This document shows positions 7,517 through 16,568 of a DNA stretch of 64,000 nucleotides, piece by piece. The stretch covers positions 1 through 64,000 of the forward strand of contig NZ_JAAFYZ010000028.1 of the NCBI RefSeq assembly GCF_018274385.1, given 5' to 3'. The position numbers and the translations under genes were made by a program. Source of the stretch: Catenulispora pinistramenti (GTDB lineage Bacteria > Actinomycetota > Actinomycetes > Streptomycetales > Catenulisporaceae). How positions within the stretch are numbered: the first letter of the stretch is position 1; each line of letters opens with the position of its first letter. Below the pieces are notes generated by a model, which worked only from the letters and a program-made list of their open reading frames with translations, was not told where the DNA came from and did no database searches.

Positions 7517-9334
7517 ATGATGCGCCCCCTGGCCATCGCGACCGCCGCAGCGACCATCCTCCCGATCAGCACGAAGACGAAACAACGCGGGCAGGACAAG
7601 CTCGGCCTCGGCCCGTCCAGCCTCGCGGTCGAGACGAAGAAGCTCAGAATCGGCGAGTCCACCCACGCCGCGACCTTCGCCGTGGCCGGCTACCCTGCCG
7701 AGGTCGGCAACGGCTGGCTGGAGCCGATCCTGTCCTACCCCGCGCGGATCGACGTCGCCGTCCACATCGAGCCGATCCCCGCACGGATCGCCGCCGACCG
7801 GCTCCGCAAACAACGTGCTCGCATGGAGTCGAGTCGTCGCCATACCGCAGAACGCGGGCGGCTGGACGATCCGATGACAGAATCTGCCGCGGCGGACGCA
7901 CGGGAGCTCGCCTACCGCGTTGCCTGCGGCGAGGGGTGCCTGTTCGACGTCGGTATCTACCTGACCGTCTTTGCCGGCACCGAAGCGGATCTCGACGAAA
8001 CTGTCGCGGCGGTGCGATCCGTGGCAGACGGGATGCTGCTGCGGCTGGTGCCAGCGACCTTCCGCAGCGTTCAGGGCTGGACCACAACGTTGCCCCTCGG
8101 GATCGATGGCCTGAAGATCCGTCGGACATTCGACACCGACGCCTTGGCAGCCTGCTTCCCGTTCACGTCCGACCAGCTCGCACAAGTCGTCGGCTCCACC
8201 TCACCGGTTCTGCTCGGCGTAAACGGCACTGGTGCCGGCCTGGTCTGCTTCGACCGGTGGGCCCTGGACAACCACAACTCCGTCGTCCTCGCCCGATCGG
8301 GGTCCGGCAAGTCGTACCTGACGAAGCTCGACATCCTCCGATCCCTCTACACCGGTGTCCACGTACTGGTCGTGGACCCGGAGCAGGAGTACGTGCGGCT
8401 GGCCAAGGCTGTCGGGGGTACCGTGCTGGAGCTCGGGGCACCCGGAGTAAGGATCAACCCATTCGACCTGCCCAAAGACGAACAGTCACACGACGCAGTG
8501 AAGCGTCGGACGCTGTTCGCCCACACAGTCGTCGCGGTGCTCCTCGGGGCGGAGCTGACCGCCAGCGAGCGCGCCGAGCTCGATTCAGCGGTCCTCACGG
8601 CTTACGAGCGCGCGGGGATCACCGAGGACGTTCGCACCCACACTCGCGATGCTCCGACGCTTGCAGACGTGGCCGCTGTCCTCGCCGCCCGGGGTAGCAA
8701 CGAGGCCCGGTCGCTTGCGAGTCGCTTGGCTCCGCACACCAGCGGATCCTTCGCAGGGCTCTTCGATGGGCCGACAACTACAGCCGTAGACGGCCACCTG
8801 GTGGTTTTCGCGCTCAAACAGCTCCCCGAAGAGATGAAGGCGATCGGCACACTGCTCGTTCTCGACGCGATCTGGAGGCAGGTCACCTCACCGGAGCGGC
8901 GCCGAAGACTGTGTGTGGTCGATGAGGCCTGGCTGCTGATGAAGGAGCCAGCTGGCGCGCGGTTCTTGTTCCGCATGGCCAAGGCAGCCCGGAAGCACTG
9001 GGCCGGCCTCGCGGTCATCACTCAGGACGCTCCCGACTTGCTCGGTACCGACCTCGGCCAAGCGGTCATCGCCAACGCCGCGACCCAGATCCTCCTCCGG
9101 CAGGCGCCGCAGGCGATCGAGCAGGTCGCTGCGGCCTTCCGGCTATCTGCCGGGGAGCGCGCCTATCTGCTCACGGCCACCCGGGGAACCGGTCTGATCA
9201 ACATCGGCAGCAGCCGCGCTGCCTTCGCAGCCGTCGCCTCGAACGACGAACACCTTCTCGCGACCACCGACCCCGCGGAGCTGGCAAGGCTCGAAGAGTC
9301 CAAAACAGCCGAGCCCGAGGGCGAGGGCATCTGA
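7517..9334 (+). CDS. VirB4/TraC-family conjugation ATPase
   Basis: A 605-aa ATPase that powers assembly of the T4SS channel at the cytoplasmic membrane. Walker A is RSGSGKSYLTK (about 261-268) and Walker B is LCVVDEAWLLMK (about 466-477). The N-terminal 250 residues form the usual VirB4 membrane-proximal domain. The frame is open upstream to 7211, but ATG 7517 (followed by a second ATG) is preceded by AAGGGAGC and follows the previous stop, so it is the start. The next gene begins 1 nt after the stop. Confidence 0.92.
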   Translation: MMRPLAIATAAATILPISTKTKQRGQDKLGLGPSSLAVETKKLRIGESTHAATFAVAGYPAEVGNGWLEPILSYPARIDVAVHIEPIPARIAADRLRKQRARMESSRRHTAERGRLDDPMTESAAADARELAYRVACGEGCLFDVGIYLTVFAGTEADLDETVAAVRSVADGMLLRLVPATFRSVQGWTTTLPLGIDGLKIRRTFDTDALAACFPFTSDQLAQVVGSTSPVLLGVNGTGAGLVCFDRWALDNHNSVVLARSGSGKSYLTKLDILRSLYTGVHVLVVDPEQEYVRLAKAVGGTVLELGAPGVRINPFDLPKDEQSHDAVKRRTLFAHTVVAVLLGAELTASERAELDSAVLTAYERAGITEDVRTHTRDAPTLADVAAVLAARGSNEARSLASRLAPHTSGSFAGLFDGPTTTAVDGHLVVFALKQLPEEMKAIGTLLVLDAIWRQVTSPERRRRLCVVDEAWLLMKEPAGARFLFRMAKAARKHWAGLAVITQDAPDLLGTDLGQAVIANAATQILLRQAPQAIEQVAAAFRLSAGERAYLLTATRGTGLINIGSSRAAFAAVASNDEHLLATTDPAELARLEESKTAEPEGEGI

Positions 9335-9335
9335 G

Positions 9336-11822
9336 ATGCACGGCGACGCCTCAGCGCCCCAGGTCCCGGTGATCCAGTTCCTCAACAGCCCACAGTCCTT
9401 CCTCAGCTCGGCCGGCCGCGTCATCGGCAGCTTCCTCGAAACGTGGTGGCAGGTCGCTACGCCTGCCGCGCTGGCCCTGACCGGAACGGCGGCGGGTGCA
9501 CGCCTTGTGCTGCACGCTCGCCATCGACGCTTCATGTCTACCGGAGCACGGCTGGTCGAAGTGCAGCTACCGCCGGAAGTCGGCGCAGATGCCGCGTCGA
9601 AGTTCTGGTCCCACGTACACGCCATGCTTCGTCCAACATGGCGGCGGTTCTTCGACGGCCAACCACACCTGTCGTTCGAATACTGCTTCAGCGATACGAA
9701 CACACGGATTGAGATCTGGGTACCGGGAGTCGTTCCGCCGAGGTTGGTCGAAGCGGCCGTGGAGTCAGCATGGCCCGGGGCACACACGACGGTGCTCAAG
9801 CCGGCTCCCAGCCCAATCCCGTCGACAACGGTCGCCCCAGCCACAGGCGGGCGCCTTCGGCTGGCCAAGACCGAAGTCCTCCCGCTGAACACCAAGCACG
9901 ACTCCGATCCACTGCGACCGTTGTTCGGAGTCGGTGCCGGCCTGCGACCCGACGAGCACATCGCAGTGCAGGTACTTGCTCGTCCGGCCACGGGCCGCAG
10001 GTTACGGATCGCACGGCGAAAGGTGCATCGCCTGCGAAGCCACGCCATGGGTCTACGGCGAACCAGTCGGCCCACGATGGTGCTCTCAGTGCTGGACGAG
10101 CTGACGCCCGGAGTGAAGAACGTCCCCCTACCTCTCGGCGCCCGCACGGATCCGATGGTCGCCGCAGAGGTACGTGCAGCCGTTTCAAAGACAACAGGAT
10201 CGCTGTGGGAAGCCGAGATCCGATACGTCGTCGCGGCCGTCGGCCCGATCGGATCGCGACCGCCTGGCGACCGGCTGCGAGGATTGGCGGGAGCTGTCGC
10301 CGCCGCCTTCGGTGTCTTCGCCGAGCGGAATTGGTGGGCCCGCAGGCGGCTGCGACATCCAATCGAGAAGCTGACCAGTCGGCATTTCGACCGTGGAGAT
10401 CTACTCAACAACGCCGAGCTCGCCAGCGTCGCCCACCTGCCGACCGACGCCTTCGCACTCGGCGTCGAGCGGGCTGGAGCCCGCTCAGTCGCGCCGGCTC
10501 CGACTGTCGCGACCGCCGGCCGATTCGTGAAGCCGCTTGGCGAAACGGATGCCGGCCCCGCTCGCATCGTCGGACCGAAAGTCGCCGATGCACGTCAGCA
10601 CCTGCACATCATCGGCTCCACCGGATCCGGGAAGTCCACCCTCATGGGCGGTCTGATCCTGGACGATGTCACAGCAGGCCGCGGTGTTGTCGTGGTCGAC
10701 CCCAAGGGCGACCTCGTCCCAGATCTTCTCGAACGGCTCCCGGAGTCAGCTGGTCGGCGCACCATCCTGATCGATCCGACCGCTCCCGATCCGCATCCGA
10801 CGCTGAACGTCTTGGCCTCGGCCGCCGGAGACGACGATCTCCTAGTCGACAACCTGGTCGGAATCTTCCGCCGCATCTTCTCCGCGCATTGGGGCCCACG
10901 CACCGACGACGTTCTGCGGGCGGCGCTACTCACCTTGCAAGCCACCAGTTCGAGCAAGGTGCTGGCGAGGGTGAAGGACCCGACTCTCATGGACGTGCCG
11001 GAGCTTCTGACCAATGACGCCGTCCGGCGAAGAACCCTGTCTCGCCTCTCCGGCGACGACAACGTTCTGCGTGGCTTCTGGCGGGGCTACGACGCTCTCT
11101 CCGAAGCCGGCCGTTCAGCCGTCGTCGCCCCGCTCCTTAACAAGCTACGAGCCTTCTTGCTCCGAGACTTCGTGCGGTCGACCGTCGGCGACCCCGCTTC
11201 CACGATCGACTTGAGCGAAGTTCTGAATGGGGGAATCTTGCTGGTCAGGATCCCCAAGGGCGTCCTGGGCGAGGAGACGGCACGGCTCCTCGGCAGCTTC
11301 GTGGTCGCAGCGACCTGGCACGCGGCCTCAGCACGAACCAAGTCCGCTGAGGGCGCCCGCATCGATGCCGCGCTGTACCTGGACGAGGCACACAACTTCC
11401 TGTCGATGCCGATCTCGATGGAAGACATGCTCGCCGAAGCTCGCGGCTATCGACTGTCTCTCACGCTCGCCCACCAGAACCTGGCGCAGATGCCAACGGA
11501 CCTGCGCGAAGGCATCTCGTCCAACGCCCGGAACAAGGTGTTCTTCGCCTGCTCTCCCGAGGACGCCAAAGCGCTGGCGGTGCACACGTCGCCGATGCTC
11601 ACGGAGCACGATCTCGCGCACCTCGGCGGGTACCAGGCAGCCGTCCGGTTGAACGTCGATGGAGTGCAGGCGCCGGCCTTCACGCTCCGCACACTCCCGC
11701 TTCCCTCGGCCATCCCGGGCCGCGCTGACCGCATCAGGCAGCTGTCCAGGGAGGCCACCAGCGCTCGACGGCGAGAAATCGAGCAGGCCGAGCCATCTCC
11801 TCGGAATCAGGGCCTCGCGTAA
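9336..11822 (+). CDS. VirD4/TraG-like type IV coupling protein
   Basis: An 828-aa conjugative coupling ATPase. A hydrophobic N-terminal segment (about 35-55) anchors it. Walker A is GSTGSGKSTLMGG (about 426), followed by VVVDPKGDLVPDLL; the Walker B region is AALYLDEAHNFLSMP (about 680), followed by LTLAHQNLAQMP, a sensor-like motif of coupling proteins. It should recruit the relaxase-DNA complex to the VirB4 machinery. Only 1 nt separates it from VirB4, and the relaxation protein follows 33 bp later. Confidence 0.92.
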   Translation: MHGDASAPQVPVIQFLNSPQSFLSSAGRVIGSFLETWWQVATPAALALTGTAAGARLVLHARHRRFMSTGARLVEVQLPPEVGADAASKFWSHVHAMLRPTWRRFFDGQPHLSFEYCFSDTNTRIEIWVPGVVPPRLVEAAVESAWPGAHTTVLKPAPSPIPSTTVAPATGGRLRLAKTEVLPLNTKHDSDPLRPLFGVGAGLRPDEHIAVQVLARPATGRRLRIARRKVHRLRSHAMGLRRTSRPTMVLSVLDELTPGVKNVPLPLGARTDPMVAAEVRAAVSKTTGSLWEAEIRYVVAAVGPIGSRPPGDRLRGLAGAVAAAFGVFAERNWWARRRLRHPIEKLTSRHFDRGDLLNNAELASVAHLPTDAFALGVERAGARSVAPAPTVATAGRFVKPLGETDAGPARIVGPKVADARQHLHIIGSTGSGKSTLMGGLILDDVTAGRGVVVVDPKGDLVPDLLERLPESAGRRTILIDPTAPDPHPTLNVLASAAGDDDLLVDNLVGIFRRIFSAHWGPRTDDVLRAALLTLQATSSSKVLARVKDPTLMDVPELLTNDAVRRRTLSRLSGDDNVLRGFWRGYDALSEAGRSAVVAPLLNKLRAFLLRDFVRSTVGDPASTIDLSEVLNGGILLVRIPKGVLGEETARLLGSFVVAATWHAASARTKSAEGARIDAALYLDEAHNFLSMPISMEDMLAEARGYRLSLTLAHQNLAQMPTDLREGISSNARNKVFFACSPEDAKALAVHTSPMLTEHDLAHLGGYQAAVRLNVDGVQAPAFTLRTLPLPSAIPGRADRIRQLSREATSARRREIEQAEPSPRNQGLA

Positions 11823-11855
11823 TCCGAGCCAGCCGACCTGCCCACGGAGGAAGCT

Positions 11856-12725
11856 ATGTCGTTCAGTAAGGCAGCCAAGACGCGTGCCCAGCCCGCTCGC
11901 ACTGCGAGTCACGCGGCTGCGGACCTTATCACCTCGCGTGACGCCCGCATGCTCCGACTCATTGCCGAGCATCGCGTCCTCACGAGCGGACAAATCACCA
12001 GCGCGCTGTTCACCGACAACACCCGCGCTCGCAAGCGAATCAGCACGATGCGCGACGCAGGCCTGATCGAGACGTTCCGCCCTCCGGCCGCCGGGTCATC
12101 TCAGCTTCACTGCGTCGCCACGGCCAAGGCGCTGAAGTTGCTCGGCCTCCCGGCCCGAAGCGCCGTGCCGGCCGGCATCGGGCAGGCGGCCATCGCGGCC
12201 GCACTCCGCCAGGACCTGGACCACTTGCGAGGCGTCAACGAGCTCTTCTGCCGGCTTCTCGCGCACGGACACGTGCGTGGCTCCGGGGCTGCGCTGGAGG
12301 ACTGGCGATCAGAGTGGTCCACTGCGCAGCTCTTCCCCGGTCGCGTCAGGCCTGACGGCTTCGGTCGATGGCGCGACGGCGAGGCCTGGTGCGAATTCTT
12401 TCTCGAGTACGACACAGGCACCGAGCCGCTTCACCGGCTCTGCACGAAGTGGCTCGGCTACGACAACCTCATGCAGGCCGCCGACACCTGCTCTCCTGTG
12501 CTGTTCTGGCTCCGCTCCCCAGGTCGCGAGCAGCACCTGCATGAGCTGTTCGCCGAGAGCAGCACTGGAGTACCAGCCGCCACTGCGGTCGGTGACCCGC
12601 AGACTGCCGACATCGCCGGGGCGGTCTGGCGACCGACGTTCGCTGAACGGCGCTTCACGCTGGCCGGACTGGGCAAGGCTGCCTGCGATCACCTTGGTGT
12701 TCCACAGCGACCGAACGTCCTGTAA
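11856..12725 (+). CDS. Replication-relaxation family protein (probable DNA-processing protein)
   Basis: A 289-aa soluble protein. The first 80 residues are a winged HTH (MLRLIAEHRVLTSGQI, then ARKRISTMRDAGLI). The rest carries an endonuclease-like fold with FFLEYDTGTEP (about 188), typical of the replication-relaxation family found on actinobacterial mobile elements. No classic MOB relaxase is visible elsewhere in the window, so this is the best candidate for initiating DNA processing at oriT. ATG 11856 follows GGAGGAAGC. Its stop codon lies inside a TGTAATC word. Confidence 0.8.
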   Translation: MSFSKAAKTRAQPARTASHAAADLITSRDARMLRLIAEHRVLTSGQITSALFTDNTRARKRISTMRDAGLIETFRPPAAGSSQLHCVATAKALKLLGLPARSAVPAGIGQAAIAAALRQDLDHLRGVNELFCRLLAHGHVRGSGAALEDWRSEWSTAQLFPGRVRPDGFGRWRDGEAWCEFFLEYDTGTEPLHRLCTKWLGYDNLMQAADTCSPVLFWLRSPGREQHLHELFAESSTGVPAATAVGDPQTADIAGAVWRPTFAERRFTLAGLGKAACDHLGVPQRPNVL

Positions 12726-12806
12726 TCGCCTCCTGAGCAGGGATTACAGCAGAAATTACACCCGACACGGCCTCGGACTCGTCCGAGGCCGCAGCTGTGT
12801 AATCCT
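12720..12806 (+). promoter_or_regulatory. Cluster of TGTAATC/GATTACA words with a 10-bp hairpin
   Basis: Between the relaxation protein and NlpC genes there are three exact copies of the 7-mer: 12721-12727 and 12798-12804 as TGTAATC, and 12742-12748 as GATTACA. A near copy AATTACA lies at about 12754. A perfect hairpin has arms GGCCTCGGAC (12769-12778) and GTCCGAGGCC (12781-12790). The hairpin has no U tract. Candidate roles are an operator, an attenuator or part of oriT. Confidence 0.5.
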
Positions 12807-12824
12807 CACGATCGGAGCGTTGTG

Positions 12825-13421
12825 ATGGGTGTTCCCGCACGTGTCGCCACTGCCGCGGCCGTCGCGTTCCTGTTCCTCGTCGTCTTCATCTCAGCGGCAG
12901 CAAGCGCAGTAACCGCAGCCATTGCTGCGCCGCTCTCTCACCTGTGGCACGCCGTGGCCGCCGATCCACGAGGCACTCAGAGCCTGTGGTCGGCACAGGA
13001 CTACGTCCACCTGATCGCCGCCGCAGAACACGACGCACCGTCCCCGCAGGCCGCCACCGCTATCGCGTTCGCCGCCAAGCAGATTGGGCGACCCTACATT
13101 TGGGGTGGAACAGGCAACCCGGGATATGATTGTTCCGGGCTCACACAAGCTGCCTACCGCTCGGCAGGAGTCGATATCCCCAGAGTGGCAACTGCGCAAT
13201 ATGTCGAAGGTGTAAAGATTGAGTTGGATAGCCTTCGGCCCGGGGATCTCGCCTTCTATGGAAGCACGGCATTCGCGCATCACGTCGCAATTTATCTCGG
13301 CGTCGTCCGAGGGGTTCCGGTGGTGTTGGACGCGCCCGCACCAGGCGAAGTCGTGCGGTTCGATCCATTGACCTCAGGTGGCGATCTGTTCGCCGCCACC
13401 CGTCCGACTGCCGCTCAGTGA
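12825..13421 (+). CDS. NlpC/P60 peptidoglycan hydrolase of the transfer system
   Basis: A 198-aa secreted or anchored cysteine endopeptidase. A signal/anchor helix (about 8-30) is followed by an NlpC/P60 domain: the catalytic Cys lies in YDCSGL (about 103), the His in AHHVAIYLG (about 152), with RPGDLAFY between. In Gram-positive conjugation modules such enzymes play the VirB1-like role of opening the wall for the T4SS. ATG 12825 with GGAG 7 nt upstream is preferred over the adjacent GTG 12822. Confidence 0.9.
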   Translation: MGVPARVATAAAVAFLFLVVFISAAASAVTAAIAAPLSHLWHAVAADPRGTQSLWSAQDYVHLIAAAEHDAPSPQAATAIAFAAKQIGRPYIWGGTGNPGYDCSGLTQAAYRSAGVDIPRVATAQYVEGVKIELDSLRPGDLAFYGSTAFAHHVAIYLGVVRGVPVVLDAPAPGEVVRFDPLTSGGDLFAATRPTAAQ

Positions 13422-14023
13422 CAGCCCCGGCGCGGTGTACGGCGCAGTCGGGAACGCGATGGGCCGCGCGTCAGGTGGCGCGGGCAGCAGGCACCGTAGA
13501 ACCCCTGTAACGCCAGGTCAGTGGGGGATTACAGGGCTGACGCCGCAGTCCGACGATCATGGTTACCACGATTTCTATGGCTTCCGCCGCGACGCCCTGA
13601 TCGCGTCACTCCACCTTCCGGCCTACCTAGCACCTACTGCTCTATCCACCCCCGTTCGCTTCGCTCACAGAAGCCCAGCCGGGTCGGGGGGCGCCGTGGT
13701 TTGCCGGCCTGAGGGCCCGCCGCGAGCGGTCAAGGAATTTCCTCGAATGATCTGAATAACAAATAGCGGAAGTCGTACTCCATATGGGTGAAGAAATGGC
13801 GGATCAGGGCTTTGACCTGTGCGTTTATCAAGATATCCTGGGTACATAAGAACTTGAGGGCGAAAGCGAATTGAAGTGATTCGCGTCGAGCCCGAGGAAA
13901 GGACATAAAACGCAGAAGGCAAACCCCTCAAGGTGCGCCCCGACGGCGGGATTAGGGCCCCGCCGCCGGGAATCAGGCACCGACCACCCCACGATCCCAT
14001 CACAGATCAGTTAGGAGCACGTC
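13422..14023. promoter_or_regulatory. 600-bp non-coding segment with inverted repeats (possible oriT or control region)
   Basis: No convincing gene. It contains an inverted repeat CCCTGTAA (13503-13510) / TTACAGGG (13529-13536) that includes another GATTACA (13527-13533). An AT-richer stretch spans about 13735-13920. A strong GGCGGG/CCCGCC-type hairpin lies at about 13941-13970, just before the next gene's RBS. Long gene-free DNA next to relaxation and wall-hydrolase genes is where an origin of transfer could sit, but no nic site is recognisable. Confidence 0.4.
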
Positions 14024-14248
14024 ATGAGCCTTGACCTCATTATCGCGGAGCTGCGCGAGCTCTCCGCGAACGCCACGCGGGCCGTGAAGTCCCCGGTCCC
14101 GTGCTGCGACGGCAGCTGCCCGCACGCCCAACGCGCCGAAGCGATGGCTGCGAAGTTCACCGAGCTCGACATCGTGCTGTCCAACCTCGGACGGCTGCCG
14201 AAGGCCTGGGCCTCTCCGTTCATCCCCTCTCAGCGGGCGCCCCGCTGA
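14024..14248 (+). CDS. Small hypothetical protein with CCDGSC motif
   Basis: A 74-aa protein. ATG 14024 follows TTAGGAGCACGTC, a good RBS. It contains CCDGSCPHAQ (about 27-36), a three-Cys cluster plus His that might bind metal or form disulfides, flanked by amphipathic helices (LIIAELRELSANATRAV and FTELDIVLSNLGRL). I do not recognise the family. It opens the block of small ICE genes. Confidence 0.65.
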   Translation: MSLDLIIAELRELSANATRAVKSPVPCCDGSCPHAQRAEAMAAKFTELDIVLSNLGRLPKAWASPFIPSQRAPR

Positions 14249-14252
14249 CCCA

Positions 14253-14318
14253 GCGCGGTCACACGACCGCGCCGCACTCCTCGTAGGCACTGACGGTGGA
14301 CCGCGCTGACCCGCGGTC
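14253..14318 (+). terminator. Two successive GC hairpins after the 74-aa gene
   Basis: GCGCGGTC (14253-14260) and GACCGCGC (14265-14272) form a perfect hairpin with loop ACAC. GACCGCG (14299-14305) and CGCGGTC (14312-14318) form a second one using nearly the same arm sequence. There is no U tract, which is common for actinobacterial terminators. Confidence 0.5.
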
Positions 14319-14490
14319 GCGCCCTACCGGTCCACCCGCAGACGCCTGACCACAGCCGCCGCTGGGCTGTCGCAGCTTTTTGCGACAGACCACCGGCCGC
14401 CGATCACAAGAACTCAGAGCGCCGCGGCCTGGGCGGAGCCATGCCCAAAACAGCCCGCCCTGGCCGCCGTATCGAACTGGAGCCATCCGA

Positions 14491-14592
14491 ATGACGATCC
14501 GGGACACGAACTTCCCACCTGCCCCCGACCGGCTCAGCCCTTGGCTGACAGCCTGCGGATTCACCCACCGCCGAGCCGACATCACCCGCTGA
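14491..14592 (+). CDS. Possible 33-aa peptide
   Basis: A short frame with ATG 14491 and GGAG about 9 nt upstream, ending 15 bp before the next gene. It has codon use like its neighbours and ends CGFTHRRADITR. There is no family match; it could be a leader peptide or chance. Confidence 0.3.
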   Translation: MTIRDTNFPPAPDRLSPWLTACGFTHRRADITR

Positions 14593-14607
14593 GGAGGAGA
14601 GCCAACC

Positions 14608-15306
14608 ATGCCCATTCGCACGCCCGTGACTACCAGCGTTCAGCTGGCCAACGCCGCAGCCGTCGGCAGAGCCTTGCGGCCTCTCGGCTGGACGTCGCAG
14701 GAGGAGCCGCAAGGCAAGCACCCCGGGGCGCATCGCGCCACCGTCTGGAAGCCGCAAGCGGCGCCGGACCTCAGTCTCTTGATCCTCACGGTGGAAGGCC
14801 AGCGCGGTCAGATGGCCGAGCTGATCAGGTCATGCGTGGCGTTCTCGGAACCCGACCGCAGTGGCCGTCGGCACCGCGGGCGTCGACCCTCGTGGCGCTT
14901 CACGTGTTACGACGCGCCGCCGCTGGCAGTCACTGCCGCCGCACTCGCCGCTTTCGACAACGCCCCTGACGGCAAGCTGCTGGACGAAGCGGGATGGGAC
15001 CTTACCCGCCACGTCGCCCGCGGCCACAAGCGGCCCGCGTTGACAGAGTTCAGACGGCGCGACAGCGCGGTGTCCGCCGTCTTCCGCTTTCCGAACTTCA
15101 CACCGCCGTGCGAGCGCTGCCCGGCAACCAGCGATCTCGGCGACGCCGGCGGCTGGCTGATCTCCGGCCCCGGCTTCTCCGCCGACGCCACGGCCCACGC
15201 ACCGGGCGCGGTCATCACGGCCTTCGCGCTCAATCTGCCGGGCCGATCGAAGGCCGCCTCGCTCACACCAGCATCGGACCAGGTGGCGAAGGGGCACGAG
15301 CGATGA
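14608..15306 (+). CDS. Hypothetical protein, paralogue-like to the next gene
   Basis: A 232-aa soluble protein; ATG 14608 follows GAGGAGAG. No family recognised. Its C-terminal segment GGWLISGPGFSADATAHAP shares the spacing GGWxIxxPxxxxDAT with the C-terminus of the following gene (GGWRITAPTLRFDATFTTP). The two may therefore be tandem paralogues. Its stop overlaps the next start (ATGA at 15303-15306), so they are coupled. Confidence 0.65.
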   Translation: MPIRTPVTTSVQLANAAAVGRALRPLGWTSQEEPQGKHPGAHRATVWKPQAAPDLSLLILTVEGQRGQMAELIRSCVAFSEPDRSGRRHRGRRPSWRFTCYDAPPLAVTAAALAAFDNAPDGKLLDEAGWDLTRHVARGHKRPALTEFRRRDSAVSAVFRFPNFTPPCERCPATSDLGDAGGWLISGPGFSADATAHAPGAVITAFALNLPGRSKAASLTPASDQVAKGHER

Positions 15307-15896
15307 GCACGTCATCAGCCTTCATCGCACAACGGCGAGTCGGTGAAGAACTCCTCGCATCCGGGTGGCACGCCGCGGCCATCGCAAGTCGGCATCGGCC
15401 GGGATCGGCGTGGATACTGATCGACCCCAGCCGCCGGGTCAGGATCCGGATGGCAGCGGACTTCGCATCTCCTCGCGCGACCATCACCGCAGCACGTCTG
15501 CCTGGGTTCCCCTGCGCGGGCACCGCCTGGGCTGCCGTGATCGACTTCGCCGATGCCGTAGTTCTGCACAAGGCAGCGCTGGCCAGTGCGGCAACTTGCA
15601 GAACGAAGCTGGGCGGCGGCGCCGATCGCCGCGCGGTCATCCGAGCTCTGGAAGCAACGGGGCTGATCCCGGACCGCAGCGCCTTCCGCCGCTCAGTCAC
15701 GGGCGCTGGCTGGTGGGTCACCTCAGATCGTCGCGCCCGCGCAGCCTGGGCCGCACCGCACCGCAACGATCCGGGCGGATGGCGGATCACGGCTCCCACG
15801 CTGCGCTTCGATGCCACGTTCACCACTCCCGCGACAGTCCTCACCTCGATCATCGGCGCAGCGGCGCCCTGGAACCGGCAGGAGCCCACGCGATGA
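15303..15896 (+). CDS. Hypothetical protein, coupled second paralogue
   Basis: A 197-aa protein beginning MSTSSAFIAQRRVGEELLAS. The middle (SAWILIDPSRRVRIRMA) and end (GGWRITAPTLRFDAT) align in pattern with the preceding protein. It overlaps both neighbours by ATGA (15303-15306 and 15893-15896), indicating one translational unit. Function unknown; likely cytoplasmic. Confidence 0.65.
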   Translation: MSTSSAFIAQRRVGEELLASGWHAAAIASRHRPGSAWILIDPSRRVRIRMAADFASPRATITAARLPGFPCAGTAWAAVIDFADAVVLHKAALASAATCRTKLGGGADRRAVIRALEATGLIPDRSAFRRSVTGAGWWVTSDRRARAAWAAPHRNDPGGWRITAPTLRFDATFTTPATVLTSIIGAAAPWNRQEPTR

Positions 15897-16180
15897 GCAC
15901 TCAGTCGCGCAACGACGAAGCGATGCTGAACTACCTCGTCGGGGAAGAGGCCGTCACGGCTGCGGCCGACGAGATCTGGACGGTGTCGGGCCGCCTGGTA
16001 GACGCCCAGGGCGACCTAGAAGTCGCCACCGACCGCTACCGCGCAGCCGTCGCCGACGCCGGCATTCCCTTGAAGCACGTGGAGCGCATCGGCGCCGCCC
16101 TGATCCTGCGGCTCAACCGGAAGCGGCTGATCGAAGAGGTCGAGCGCGCGGACGAGGAAGACCGCGATACCCGCGAGTGA
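15893..16180 (+). CDS. Small coiled-coil-like hypothetical protein
   Basis: A 95-aa acidic protein that is mostly helical: AVTAAADEIWTVSGRLVDAQ near the start and RLNRKRLIEEVERADEEDRD at the end. It has no Cys and no membrane segment. ATG 15893 overlaps the previous stop. Family unknown. Confidence 0.6.
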   Translation: MSTQSRNDEAMLNYLVGEEAVTAAADEIWTVSGRLVDAQGDLEVATDRYRAAVADAGIPLKHVERIGAALILRLNRKRLIEEVERADEEDRDTRE

Positions 16181-16302
16181 GTCCTTTCGGACCGCGGCGT
16201 CTCCGCCATACGCGCAGCCGGGCGCCGGAATGGGCACGCCCGCCGCCACATCAGCCCATCGACCTCGAACAAGATCGCTTCCAACCTCAAAGGAACAATC
16301 CA

Positions 16303-16533
16303 GTGAGCACGAACACCGAACCCAGGCCGTCGCCTACGCAGGTCCCGCGTGGTCCCATGCCCGGCCCCGCATCTCAGGCATCAACGCCTACTGACTGCTG
16401 CGTGAACTTCAACCTGCCCGACGGCCGGGTCGTCTGCTTCTCCGTCCCGGTCGGGATCTCAGAGGCTGACGCGAACTTCATCGGGAACCTGCTTCAGGCC
16501 TACGCCTTCGCCGTCGCCCGACGCGGGCGCTGA
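16303..16533 (+). CDS. Small hypothetical protein
   Basis: A 76-aa protein with GTG 16303 and AAAGGAAC upstream. A Pro-rich N-terminus leads to a compact segment CCVNFNLPDGRVVCFSVPVG (about 31-50), then a helix ADANFIGNLLQAYAF. No recognised family. It is the last gene before a strong hairpin and ends the small-gene block. Confidence 0.6.
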   Translation: MSTNTEPRPSPTQVPRGPMPGPASQASTPTDCCVNFNLPDGRVVCFSVPVGISEADANFIGNLLQAYAFAVARRGR

Positions 16534-16540
16534 CGTGACC

Positions 16541-16568
16541 GGCCGGCGGCCCACCCGGGCCGCCGGCC
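16541..16568 (+). terminator. Perfect 12-bp hairpin terminator
   Basis: Arms GGCCGGCGGCCC (16541-16552) and GGGCCGCCGGCC (16557-16568) with loop ACCC start 8 nt after the preceding stop. This is a very stable GC hairpin without a U tract, in the position expected for an actinobacterial terminator. Confidence 0.75.

Noticed and set aside
13378-13755. 125-codon plus frame overlapping the NlpC 3' end
   Set aside because: It starts inside the hydrolase gene in another frame, lacks an RBS, and its codon pattern is poor. Treated as non-coding.
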